64,000 bases of DNA from Roseiarcus sp963835885 (GTDB taxonomy: Bacteria > Pseudomonadota > Alphaproteobacteria > Rhizobiales > Beijerinckiaceae): the NCBI GenBank assembly GCA_963835885.1, contig CAWIHF010000032.1, positions 1 through 64,000 on the forward strand, read 5' to 3'. The notes below the pieces were generated by a model, which did not search any database, was not told the origin of the DNA, and was given only the letters and a program-made list of their open reading frames with translations. Below, piece after piece: positions 53,367 to 62,639 of this stretch. The first letter of the stretch is position 1. Each line of letters starts with the position of its first letter. The position numbers and the translations under genes were made by a program.

Positions 53367-54968
53367 ATGGCTGAGGATATCGTCAAGGTCGGGCGGGCCT
53401 TGGTCTCCGTGTCCGACAAAAGCGGGCTCGTCGAGCTGGCGAAGGCGCTGGCCGGGCACGGGGTCGAGCTCCTGTCGACCGGCGGCACCGCATCGGCGCT
53501 CGGCGCGGCTGGACTCGCGGCGGTCGATGTCGCTCAGCTCACCGGCTTCCCCGAGATGATGGACGGGCGGGTGAAAACGCTCCATCCGCGCGTCCACGGC
53601 GGGCTGCTCGCCGTCCGCTCCGATCCGGCGCATCTGGCGTCGATGATCGCCAACGACATTGATCCGATCGATCTCCTCGTCGTCAATCTCTATCCGTTCG
53701 AGGCGACGCTGAAGCGCGGCGCATCGTTCGAGGATAAGATCGAGAACATCGACATCGGCGGCCCGGCGATGATCCGCGGGGCGGCGAAGAACCATGACGA
53801 CGTCGCGGTCGTCGTCGACGTCGCCGATTATTCCGCCCTCATCGAGGAGCTCGATCGCAACGACGGGTCGACCAGCCTCGCCTTTCGCCGCCGGATGGCG
53901 CAAAAGGCGTTCGCCCGCACCGCCGCCTATGACGCGGCCATCTCCAACTGGCTCGCCCGGGAAATCGAGGAGCCGGCGCCGAAATGGCGCGCCTTCGGCG
54001 GCGTGCTGCACGAAAGCTTCGGCGCGCTGCGCTACGGCGAGAACCCGCATCAGAGCGCCTCGCTCTACCTCACCCCCGAATCGCGCCCCGGTGTCGCAAC
54101 GGCGCGGCAAGTCCAGGGCAAGGAGCTGTCGTACAACAACATCAACGATACCGACGCGGCCTACGAACTCGTCGCCGAATTCGATCCGGCGGGAAGCGCG
54201 GCCGTCGCCATCATCAAGCACGCCAATCCGTGCGGGGTCGCGGTCGGCGCCAGCCTGCTCGAGGCCTACGAGAAGGCGTTCGCCTGCGATCCGGTGTCGG
54301 CCTTCGGCGGGATCGTCGCGCTGAACCGGCGCCTCGACGCTGCGGCGGCGCGCAAAATCGTTGAAATCTTCACCGAAGTGATCATCGCGCCGGAGGCGGA
54401 CGGGGAGGCGATGGCGATCATCGCGGCGAAGAAGAACCTGCGGCTCCTGATCGCCGGCGCGCTACCGGATCCGCGCACCAGGACTTTGACCGTCCGCTCG
54501 GTCGCCGGCGGGCTCCTCGTGCAGGACCGTGACAGCGGCGTTCTCGACGAGACGGCGCTGAAGATCGTCACCCGGCGCGCCCCGACGCCGGCTGAAATGG
54601 CCGACCTCGGCATGGCGTGGCGGGTCGCTAAGCACGTGAAGTCGAATGCGATCGTCTATGTGAAGGGCGGCGCGACGGCCGGGATCGGAGCGGGACAGAT
54701 GTCGCGGGTCGATTCGGCCCGGGTCGCGGCCCGCAAGGCGCTCGACGCCGCGGCGGTGGGCGGATGGGCCGAGCCGCGCACCAGGGGCTCGGTGGTCGCC
54801 TCGGACGCCTTCTTTCCCTTCGCCGACGGTCTTCTTTCGGCGATCGAAGCCGGCGCCACCGCCGTCATCCAGCCGGGCGGCTCGATGCGCGACGCGGAAG
54901 TGATCGCCGCCGCCGACGAAGCGGGGGTCGCCATGCTGTTTACCGGCATGCGCCACTTCCGCCATTAG
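53367..54968 (+). CDS. purH: Bifunctional AICAR transformylase / IMP cyclohydrolase
   Basis: The 533-residue enzyme performs the last two steps of purine synthesis. The N-terminal cyclohydrolase (MGS-like) domain has RALVSVSDKSGLVELAKALA, LLSTGGTASAL, TGFPEMMDGRVKTLHPRVHG and IENIDIGGPAMIRGAAKNHD. The C-terminal transformylase has LRYGENPHQSASLY, the IIKHANPCGVAVG loop with the catalytic lysine and histidine, SAFGGIVALNR, and the ending SDAFFPFADG, IQPGGSMRDAEVIAAADEAG and MRHFRH. The length is normal and the frame intact. The ATG at 53367 is chosen by the family N terminus and the upstream TAGGAG. Confidence 0.96.
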   Translation: MAEDIVKVGRALVSVSDKSGLVELAKALAGHGVELLSTGGTASALGAAGLAAVDVAQLTGFPEMMDGRVKTLHPRVHGGLLAVRSDPAHLASMIANDIDPIDLLVVNLYPFEATLKRGASFEDKIENIDIGGPAMIRGAAKNHDDVAVVVDVADYSALIEELDRNDGSTSLAFRRRMAQKAFARTAAYDAAISNWLAREIEEPAPKWRAFGGVLHESFGALRYGENPHQSASLYLTPESRPGVATARQVQGKELSYNNINDTDAAYELVAEFDPAGSAAVAIIKHANPCGVAVGASLLEAYEKAFACDPVSAFGGIVALNRRLDAAAARKIVEIFTEVIIAPEADGEAMAIIAAKKNLRLLIAGALPDPRTRTLTVRSVAGGLLVQDRDSGVLDETALKIVTRRAPTPAEMADLGMAWRVAKHVKSNAIVYVKGGATAGIGAGQMSRVDSARVAARKALDAAAVGGWAEPRTRGSVVASDAFFPFADGLLSAIEAGATAVIQPGGSMRDAEVIAAADEAGVAMLFTGMRHFRH

Positions 54969-54984
54969 AAGACCGGCGAGCGCG

Positions 54985-55150
54985 GAATTCCCTGCTCGCA
55001 GGGAAGAAGCAGGCAATTTTGCCGATTCGGCGAATATTGGGCCCGAAAAAACATTGGATTTGAGGCCCTTGGGCGAAAATTCCCTACGCGGGCGAGCAGG
55101 GAATTTTTGGCGCCGAACAGGGAATTTGCATTCCCTGTTTCCGGCAAATG
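54985..55150. repeat. Dispersed repeat rich in TTCCCTG/CAGGGAA words
   Basis: This 165-bp block after purH contains at least seven TTCCCTG, TTCCCTA or CAGGGAA words (for example CTCGCAGGGAAGAAG, GAACAGGGAATTTGCATTCC and TGCAGGGAATCC) in both orientations. It includes an inverted pair GGGAATTTGCATTCCC. Similar words occur at 29430-29500. It looks like a noncoding intergenic element that gives a misleading 60-codon frame on the minus strand. Confidence 0.5.
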
Positions 55151-55171
55151 CAGGGAATCCTCGGACCGGCG

Positions 55172-56570
55172 CTACGTGCCCATGTAGCAGCCGCCGCCAT
55201 CGCCTCTGACGCGCGCGCAAAGGGCCGCCGCGCCGGCCTTGGACAGGCCGAAGACGCGCAAACGATAGACGGTCCCGCCATTGAGTTCAGCCTGTTGCAC
55301 GCCGATCGCCGCGCCGTTGAGCGAGGACGCATATCTGGCGCTGAGCCGGGCGGCGTCGCTTTTGGCTTGGTTCTCCGATCCCTCCGCGGCCAGTTGAACG
55401 ACCCAGCCGCTCGAGGTCCTAGCGGCAGCCGGTTCGACGCGCTGCTGAGCGGACTCACGCGGCGCGGCCAAGGATCCCAGTAGGTCGCTGAAGGCGCGCG
55501 CCAGCGGATTGGACGGTTTTTGGGCGGACGCCGGCGGCGCCGGCGGCGCCGACCGCGGAATGGCCGGGGCCCGCGGGATTCTGCGCGGCGCCCATGCCGC
55601 GGTCTGGGATTTCGCGGGCGCGCTAGGTTGAACCGGCGCCTTCACCGCGGCGGCGCGCGCGGTCGATTCAGCCGTGGCGACCACAATGCGGGTGGTCAGT
55701 TTACCCGAAGGCCTGGCAGGGAAACCGAGTCCCGGAGTCGACGGCTGCGCAAGCCCGGCCATCTGGCTCGCAGCTTCCGGCGAGGGCTCGTCGGCCGGTT
55801 TTGCAGCATCGCCCAGTTGCGCCGCCATGCCCCGGTCCGGCACGGAAGACGGCGATATCGCAATCGGCGTCCCATTGGGCGGCGAGATCGCAGGCGCGGC
55901 TTTGGGGCCGGGAAATTCCGACGCTCCCGAAGGAGGGGAGGCGATCAGCGCCGCTACGATCGGCGTATCGACCGGCGCCGCCGCTGGCGTTCCGGCAAAG
56001 CGGTCCTGCGCCGGTCGGGCTAGCGCCGAGGCAATGAGTTCCCGCGGAGGACGTATTGCCTAATTGCGCAGGATCGATCGGTTGTTCGCTGGAAACGACA
56101 ATGCTCGGGTGGACCGGCTGCGCGCCCCCCTTCGGCATGGTTGCGCCAGCGTCGCCCGAAGTCGGGACCGTCAGGTCGCCCCGAAGCTGCAGGTCGGTCA
56201 AACCTTGCGCTGCGGCGATGACCGGCGGCGCCTTCGGCAGTCCGGGCACGCCGAGTTTGAGCGCAAAAAACGCGCCGACCATCGCCACGACCAAGAGCCC
56301 AAGGGCCGCGACCTTGAGGTTCTTGCCCGGAAAACTTCGTTTCGCCGCCGACCCGGCCCCGTTCGGGCGCCCGAAAGCGGGCTTCGTTTCCGCGTCGACG
56401 TTCGCGGTCACGGTTGGTTCCTCCGGCGCTCGCGCGGATGGCGGCGTCAGCAACGCCAATTTGAGCGGCGGCGTCCGTCCGGGGGCCAAAAGGTCCCGGG
56501 CGCGCGGCGAAGAACGCAACGGCGCGAAGTCTTCGCGAATCCGATGCGGCGGCGCCTGCGCCGTTGACAA
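55172..56570 (-). CDS. SPOR-domain protein with one membrane helix (one frameshift)
   Basis: After an N-terminal cytoplasmic part, a single membrane helix lies near residues 85-105 (KVAALGLLVVAMVGAFFALK). A long proline/alanine-rich periplasmic linker and a C-terminal SPOR domain follow: GWVVQLAAEGSENQAKSDAA, VYRLRVFGLSKAGAAALCAR, ending GGGCYMGT. SPOR domains bind peptidoglycan with stripped stem peptides, often at the division site. The frame shifts near 56045 between QLGNTSS and RELIASALARPAQDRFAG; removing one C before CG restores it. The N terminus is uncertain: other frames upstream to 56940 look partly coding, so a further shift may hide the real start. Confidence 0.65.
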
Positions 56571-57013
56571 GAATCAAGCCCTTGCAGTCCGGCGCGTGCG
56601 CGCGTGCTCCGCGCGTTCGCGCCGGCCGGGATTTTTCCCGCAGTGGGTGACTGCGCTCCAATTGTTCCAAGTCCACTTCGCGATCCCACCCGGAAACGAT
56701 TCGGTCGGCCACATCGGCGCTCGTGCCGGCAGGCTCAGCCGCCAATCTTTTGCCGAGCTTTTTTGCGAGTTTCTTGCGTCATAAAGCGGCGCGTTTTCGG
56801 CGCGCCATTCGCTGCCAAGTTGTTGGCGCGCCCTTACGCTGGAGAAATCGCTGCCGCGCTTCGATCTTGGCAAAGCCAGCGCGGCAAGCCAATGCGGATC
56901 GACCGCGCCTTGGGCCTGATCGGCAAAGGGCGTTGACACTCGTCGAACGTTCGAAGCAAACAGCGCCGTCGCGGACTTCCGAGCCGGGAGTGCGCTTGCA
57001 CAAGGACATCGCC
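56571..57013. other. Divergent region between the SPOR gene and the SDR gene
   Basis: About 440 bases. Minus-strand frames such as ADVADRIVSGWDREVDLEQL (56650-56720) look weakly coding and could be the true N-terminal part of the SPOR gene after another shift. The right half would hold the SDR promoter. Nothing else was recognised. Confidence 0.3.
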
Positions 57014-57943
57014 ATGTCGCTATTGGCCATGATCAAGCCAAAGGGCCCTTCCGGTTTTGGCTATGGCTCGACCGCCGAGGACGTCACGGCTGGTCTTTCG
57101 CTCAGCGGCAAGACCTATCTTCTCACCGGCTGCAATTCCGGCCTCGGGCTCGAAACCCTCCGCGTGCTGACGTTGCGCGGCGCCCATGTGATCGCCGCGG
57201 CGCGGACCCCGGAGAAGGCGCGGGCCGCCTGCGCTTCGGTGAAGGGGCCGACGACGGCCGTCGCGTGCGAGCTCGCCGAGCCTGGTTCGGTCCGCGCCTG
57301 CATCACGGCGGTCAAGGCGCTGAACATTCCAATCGACGGGATCATCTGCAACGCGGGGATCATGGCGCTGCCGAAGCTCAATCGAGCCTATGGCTATGAA
57401 TTGCAGTTCTTCACCAACCACATCGGCCATTTTATCCTGGTGACCGGATTGATCGACGCGCTGGCCGCGGGCGCGCGGGTGGCGGTGTTGAGCAGCAGGG
57501 CGCATGAAGGCGCGCCGAAGGGCGGTATCGAATTCGACAATCTTTCCGGCGAGAAAGGCTATTCGGCCTGGCGCGCCTATGGCCAATCCAAATTCGCCAA
57601 TCTTCTTTTCGCCAAAGAACTCGCGCGGCGCTTCAGCGGCACGGCTCGGACCGCCAACGCCCTGCACCCCGGCGTTATTTTCGACACGAATCTGACCCGT
57701 TCGATGAACGTGCCGCGCGTCATCTTCAACCCGGTCGTCGGCCTGTCGAACCTGATCGTCCTCAAGACCATTCCGCAGGGCGCGGCCACGCAATGCTATG
57801 TCGCGACAAATCCAGCGCTCGCCGCCGTCTCCGGACAATATTTCGTCGATTGCAACATCGCCAGGCCGCGCGCCGACGCCGAAGACCCCTTGCTCGCCAG
57901 GCGGCTTTGGGACGTTTCCGAGAAAATCGCAGCGGGTTTATGA
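57014..57943 (+). CDS. Short-chain dehydrogenase/reductase (retinol-dehydrogenase / POR-like)
   Basis: This classical SDR of 309 residues has the cofactor loop YLLTGCNSGLGLETLRVL (TGxxxGxG, near residues 36-52), the NAG motif in IDGIICNAGIMALP, and the catalytic YxxxK in WRAYGQSKFANLLFAKELAR near residue 190 with a preceding serine in VAVLSSRAHEG. It resembles the retinol-dehydrogenase/protochlorophyllide-reductase subgroup and reduces an unknown carbonyl with NADPH. The ATG at 57014 gives MSLLAMIKPKGPSGF. It converges with the transglutaminase gene. Confidence 0.86.
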   Translation: MSLLAMIKPKGPSGFGYGSTAEDVTAGLSLSGKTYLLTGCNSGLGLETLRVLTLRGAHVIAAARTPEKARAACASVKGPTTAVACELAEPGSVRACITAVKALNIPIDGIICNAGIMALPKLNRAYGYELQFFTNHIGHFILVTGLIDALAAGARVAVLSSRAHEGAPKGGIEFDNLSGEKGYSAWRAYGQSKFANLLFAKELARRFSGTARTANALHPGVIFDTNLTRSMNVPRVIFNPVVGLSNLIVLKTIPQGAATQCYVATNPALAAVSGQYFVDCNIARPRADAEDPLLARRLWDVSEKIAAGL

Positions 57944-58027
57944 CATCGGCCTCGTCGGGCCCATGGCTCATACCAAAGGCCTCGCCGACTGACTCATGGG
58001 GATTTCGCGGAGAATACGGCCCGCGCG

Positions 58028-61000
58028 TCACACCCCCGCCGGCCGTCTCAGGTCAAGCGTCAACGGGAACTCGGGATGGGGCGCCTCGGGCGGCGGTTCG
58101 TAGGCGCCGGGGGTGTGGCCGCGCGCTTCGAAACGGGCGAGCCGCCGCGCCTCGGCCTCGTTCGAATTGACCGGAAAGGTGTCGTAGTTGCGCCCGCCCG
58201 GATGGGCGACATGGTAGACGCAGCCGCCGAGCGCCCGGCCGGACCATGTGTCAAAGATGTCGAGCACGAGGGGCGCATGCACCGAAACCGTCGGATGCAT
58301 CGCCATCGCCGGCTTCCACGCTTTGTAGCGCACCGCGCCGACTGCGGCGCCTTCGGTCGCCGTCTGGCGCAGCGGCACGCGGCGCCGATTGCAGGCGACG
58401 ACGTAGCGGTCGGGATCGGCGGTCGTCAGCTTGACCTGCAGGCGCTCGGTCGAACTATCGGCATAGCGGGCCGTGCCGCCGATGGCGCCGGTCTCGCCGA
58501 GCACATGCCATGGCTCGAGCGCCTGGCGAAGCTCGAGATGGACGCCCTCGACTTCGATTTCGCCGCAGAACGGGAAGCGGAATTCAGCCTGCGCCTCGTA
58601 CCAGTCGGAGCGGAAAGGAAAACCGTGTGCCTTCAGGTCCGTGAGCACCTCGAGGAAATCCTCCCAGACATAGTAGGGCAGCATGAACCGGTCGTGCAGG
58701 GAGGAGCCCCATCTCGGCAGCGGCCCATCGAGCGGGTCACGCCACAACCGGGCGAGGATCGCCCGGATCAGCAGCTGCTGGGCGAGGCTCATGCGGGCGT
58801 CCGGCGGCATCTCGAAGCCGCGGAACTCGATGAGGCCGAGCCGTCCGGTCGGACCATCGGGCGAGTAGAGCTTGTCGATGCAGATTTCCGCCCGATGGGT
58901 GTTGCCGGTCACGTCGGTAAGGATGTTGCGCGTGAGCCGGTCGAGCAGCCACGGCCGCGGCGCGTCGCCCTGCCCTGGCTTTGGGATCTGCGCCAGCGCG
59001 ATCTCGAGTTCGTAGAGGCTGTCGTGACGCGCCTCGTCGATCCGCGGCGCCTGGCTGGTCGGCCCTATGAACAGGCCGGAGAAGAAATAGCTCAGGCTCG
59101 GATGCCTGAGCCAGTGGGTGACCAGGCTTTTCAGGAGGTCCGGACGCCTGAGGAACGGACTGTCGAGCGGCGTCGCCCCGCCGACCACGACATGATTGCC
59201 GCCGCCGGTCCCCGAATGCCGGCCGTCGATCATGAACTTGTCGGCGCCGAGCCGGGCCTGCCTCGCCTCTTCATAGATCGCCTCGGTCGTCGCCACGCAG
59301 TCGCGCCAGCTCAAAGCGGGATGAATGTTCACCTCGATCACGCCTGGGTCCGGCGCGACGCGGATCACGTTGAGGCGCGGATCGACCGGCGGGGCGTAGC
59401 CTTCGATCTGGACCGGCAGTCCGACCTTCTCGGCCGCCGCTTCCGCCGCCGCGACCAGCTCGAGATAATCCTCAAGCTTCTGCACCGGCGGCATGAACAC
59501 ACATAGCCGCCCGTCTCGCGCCTCGACCGTCAGCGCGGTGCGAACCGCGCCGTCGATGTCGCCGAGCCTCTGCTCGATGCGTTCCTGGCCCGGTTGCGTC
59601 GGTTCGTCCGCGGCGAAGGAAGCGACTTTCTGGGCAGGCCCCTTGAGCGCCTCGCGTTCCGGCAGCGGCTCGCGCGGCGCGGTCGGATCGGCCTCGATGA
59701 CATAAGGGTAGGACGCCGGCGGAACATGGGGCAGCGAGCCGAGCGGTAAGCGATAGCCGACCGGGCTGTCGCCGGGCGCGAGGTAGAGGCCGCCCCGGCG
59801 GGTCTTCCATTTCTCGCTGCGCCAGCGCGTGCCCGTCGCCTTCGCCTGCCAGCGCTGAATTGGCAGCACATAGCCCGACGGTTCGGTCAGTCCGCGGGAG
59901 AAGACGCGGGCGATCCGCTGCCGCTCCTCCGGGTCCTTGAGCTTCGAGTTTTCCGGGGTCACGTTCTCGGGCAGATTGCCTTCCTTGACGATCCACTGCG
60001 CCGGGTCCTCGTAGGCGGGCGCGATATACGTCGGATCGACGCCGAGTTCGCCCGCGATCGCGCCGAGCAGCGCCTCCGCCTTGCTCGAGCCGACCCCGGT
60101 TTCTTCGCCTTCTGCCGCGATCAGTCTCGCGTTCGACCAGATCGGCTTGCCGTCGCGGCGCCAATAGAGCGAAAAGGTCCAGCGCGGCAGGGATTCGCCG
60201 GGGTACCATTTGCCCTGCCCGTAATGCAGAAATCCGCCCGGCGCAAAGCGGTCGCGCAGGCGCCGGACGAGCCGGTCGGCGAGGGCGCGCTTGGTCGGGC
60301 CGACGGCGTCGGTGTTCCATTCGCCCGACTCGAAATCGTCGATCGAGACGAAGGTCGGCTCGCCGCCCATCGTCAGACGCACGTCCTCGGCGACCAGCGT
60401 CCTGTCGACCTCCTCCCCCAGCGCGTCGAGGGCCTTCCACGCCTCTTCCGAGAAGGGTTTGGTGATGCGCGGATGCTCGGAGACGCGCTCGACCCGCATG
60501 TCGAACGAGAATTCGACGTTGGCGAAGCTCGCGACCCCCGAGATCGGCGCGGCGTTGCGATAATGCGGGGTGGCGGCGAGCGGAATGTGGCTTTCGCCGG
60601 CGAGCAGGCCCGAAGTCGGGTCGAGGCCGATCCAGCCAGCGCCGGGAAGATAGACCTCGCCCCAGGCGTGCAGATCGGTGAAGTCGTGATCCGTGCCCGG
60701 CGGTCCGTCGAGCGACGACGAGATCGGGCTTGAGCTGGATCAGATAGCCCGAGACGAAGCGTGCGGCGAGGCCGAGATGGCGCAGGATCTGCACCAGAAG
60801 CCAACTCGAGTCGCGACACGAACCCAGTCCGCGTTCAAACGTCTCCTCCGGGGTTTGAACCCCGGGCTCCATCCGGATGACGTATTTGATCTCCTGCGAA
60901 AGTCGGCGATTGAGATCGACGACGAAATCGACGGTGCGCTTCGGCGAGCGGTCGATCCCGTCGAGATAGGCCTTGAGCCGCGGTCCGGCGGGCTCGGGCG

Positions 61001-61355
61001 TGCGGTAGATGACCAGATCGGGCCGCAAATCCTCGCCGTACTCGAACGGCCAGATCTCCGCGGCTTCCTCGACGAAGAAATCGAACGGATTATAGACCGT
61101 CATGTCGGCGACGACGTCGACCTCGATCCTCAGTTCGTTGACCAGCTCCGGAAAGACGTAGCGCGCGAGCCAGTTGCCGTACGGGTCCTGCTGAAAGTTC
61201 ACGAAATGGTTTTCTGGCGTCACTTTCAGCGAATGCGAGATCACCCGGGTGCGGCTGTGTGGGGCCGGCCTCAGCCGGATGATCTGGGGCCCGAGCAACA
61301 CCTGCCGATCGTATTTGTAATGCGTCAGATGATGGATGGCGGCTCGAATGGACAT
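58028..61355 (-). CDS. Transglutaminase-like protein fused to DUF2126 (one frameshift)
   Basis: Corrected, this is one protein of about 1100 residues. It begins MSIRAAIHHLTHYKYDRQVL, the bacterial transglutaminase N domain. The transglutaminase core then has the catalytic cysteine in ERGLGSCRDSSWLLVQILRH and, after a frame change near 60717, FTDLHAWGEVYLPGAGWIGL and DPTSGLLAGESHIPLAATP with histidine and aspartate. The remaining 830 residues are DUF2126 (RLTMGGEPTFVSIDDFESGE, RHSGTGGGNHVVVGGATPLD, GLIEFRGFEMPPDARMSLAQ). Such fusions usually sit with ATP-grasp and alpha-E genes in a predicted peptide-modification system, absent here. The exact reaction is unknown. An alternative start at 60499 would give DUF2126 alone. 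Confidence 0.82.
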
Positions 61356-61517
61356 GCGGCTACGGCGGCTCGGTGAAGGATTGTCGACCCTTTCACAATT
61401 TGCTGCGTTGCACAATCATTCGTCTGTTGGCTGTTTGCTACGGATTTTGCGACCGATCCACCCGGCCCGGTTTCTCGTGCCGAGAGATGCAGAGGAGAGA
61501 TGGCCCGGGCCCGCTCC

Positions 61518-62564
61518 TTAGGTTCGCCTCACTGCCCGGCTCAACGAGCCGAATCGCCGGCGATATAGCATTGGCGTCAGCCCAACCTTGCGGCGGAATA
61601 GCCGGCTGAAGAAGCTGGGATCCTCATAGCCGACCTCGTTCGCGATCGCCTCGACCGGAATTTCCTCGGTCTCCAGCATCTGCTTGGCTTCTTCTAGCCT
61701 TAGCGCATGCACGTAATCGAGCGGCGTCATGCCGGTCGCGAGGGAGAAGCGGCGCATGAACGATCGCGCAGGCAGACGGAAAAGGGTGATCATCGCGGCC
61801 ACCGGAGCGCGGGTCCCGTAGTTCAAGGCTGCCCACTCCTGACAGCGGTTGACGACTTCGTCAGCGCTGCGGCGAAAATTCAACAAAGCCGCAAACGGCT
61901 GCTGCCCAAGATCATGCCATTGCAACATGTAGACCCTTGCGACTTCCGTCGCTTCCCTCAACCCGACGAAGCGAGCGATGAGATAGAGCGCCAGATCCTG
62001 CCAACTTGTGCCGCCCCCGGCCATGATGATGCGCTGGGCCTCGCCGGTAAGAACGAGCGCCTGGTTCGGCTTCACGCGCAGCCCCGGATAGTTGTTTGTC
62101 AGCGTGGCTGCGTAGCCCCAATGGATAGTAGCGTCGCAATTTCTCAGCAGACCCGCCTCGCCAAGCAGCACACCTCCGGCGCAGGCGCTGGCCAACGTAG
62201 CTCCATCGTCGTGCTTTGTGCGCAACCATGTCGCTTCCGGATCGTAGCTTCCAGCGACGCTTTCGCCGGGATTGACGAAAAAATCCGGGATGCACACAAC
62301 GTCCGGCTGAGGGGAATCGCCGAGGTCGAAATCCGGGTTTATCGAAATCCCGTTCGCGGCCTGAAAAGGTTGGGCGCGTCGCGCAACGACATAGGGATAC
62401 ATTCGTTGCGCGCCCGCAACGCCAGCGGTTATGAAAGCGAAATCCCGGCCGGGCGAAGAGAACAAATCGAACATGCCATACAGCGTGGAAGCGGTGACCT
62501 CGGGCACCGCAAGAATTGCGACGTTGATCCGTCCGTCGTGTCCCGGCATGGCAGAAATGGACAC
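61518..62564 (-). CDS. GlxA/FtrA-type AraC-family regulator (DJ-1/PfpI-like domain plus HTH)
   Basis: The protein of 348 residues has an amidotransferase-like N-terminal domain (INVAILAVPEVTASTLYGMF, then LASACAGGVLLGEAGLLRNC with the nucleophile-elbow cysteine near residue 129, and HWGYAATLTNNYPGLRV). The C-terminal AraC DNA-binding domain spans about residues 245-335 (LARSFMRRFSLATGMTPLDY-type segment, EAIANEVGYEDPSFFSRLFR). Regulators of this type sense small metabolites. It is divergent from the FAD-linked oxidase gene with 75 bp between starts, and so probably controls it. Confidence 0.86.
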   Translation of the reverse strand: MSISAMPGHDGRINVAILAVPEVTASTLYGMFDLFSSPGRDFAFITAGVAGAQRMYPYVVARRAQPFQAANGISINPDFDLGDSPQPDVVCIPDFFVNPGESVAGSYDPEATWLRTKHDDGATLASACAGGVLLGEAGLLRNCDATIHWGYAATLTNNYPGLRVKPNQALVLTGEAQRIIMAGGGTSWQDLALYLIARFVGLREATEVARVYMLQWHDLGQQPFAALLNFRRSADEVVNRCQEWAALNYGTRAPVAAMITLFRLPARSFMRRFSLATGMTPLDYVHALRLEEAKQMLETEEIPVEAIANEVGYEDPSFFSRLFRRKVGLTPMLYRRRFGSLSRAVRRT

Positions 62565-62639
62565 CTCCTAGCAGTTTCGACTTTAGCCCCAGGCTGCGAT
62601 GCGAGCTAGCGTCTCCGGGAAGAATTGGAGGCGCGCCAA

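Noticed and set aside
54965..55147. 60-codon frame on the minus strand after purH
   Set aside because: Produced by the CAGGGAA/TTCCCTG repeat; such frames recur in repeats and are not genes.
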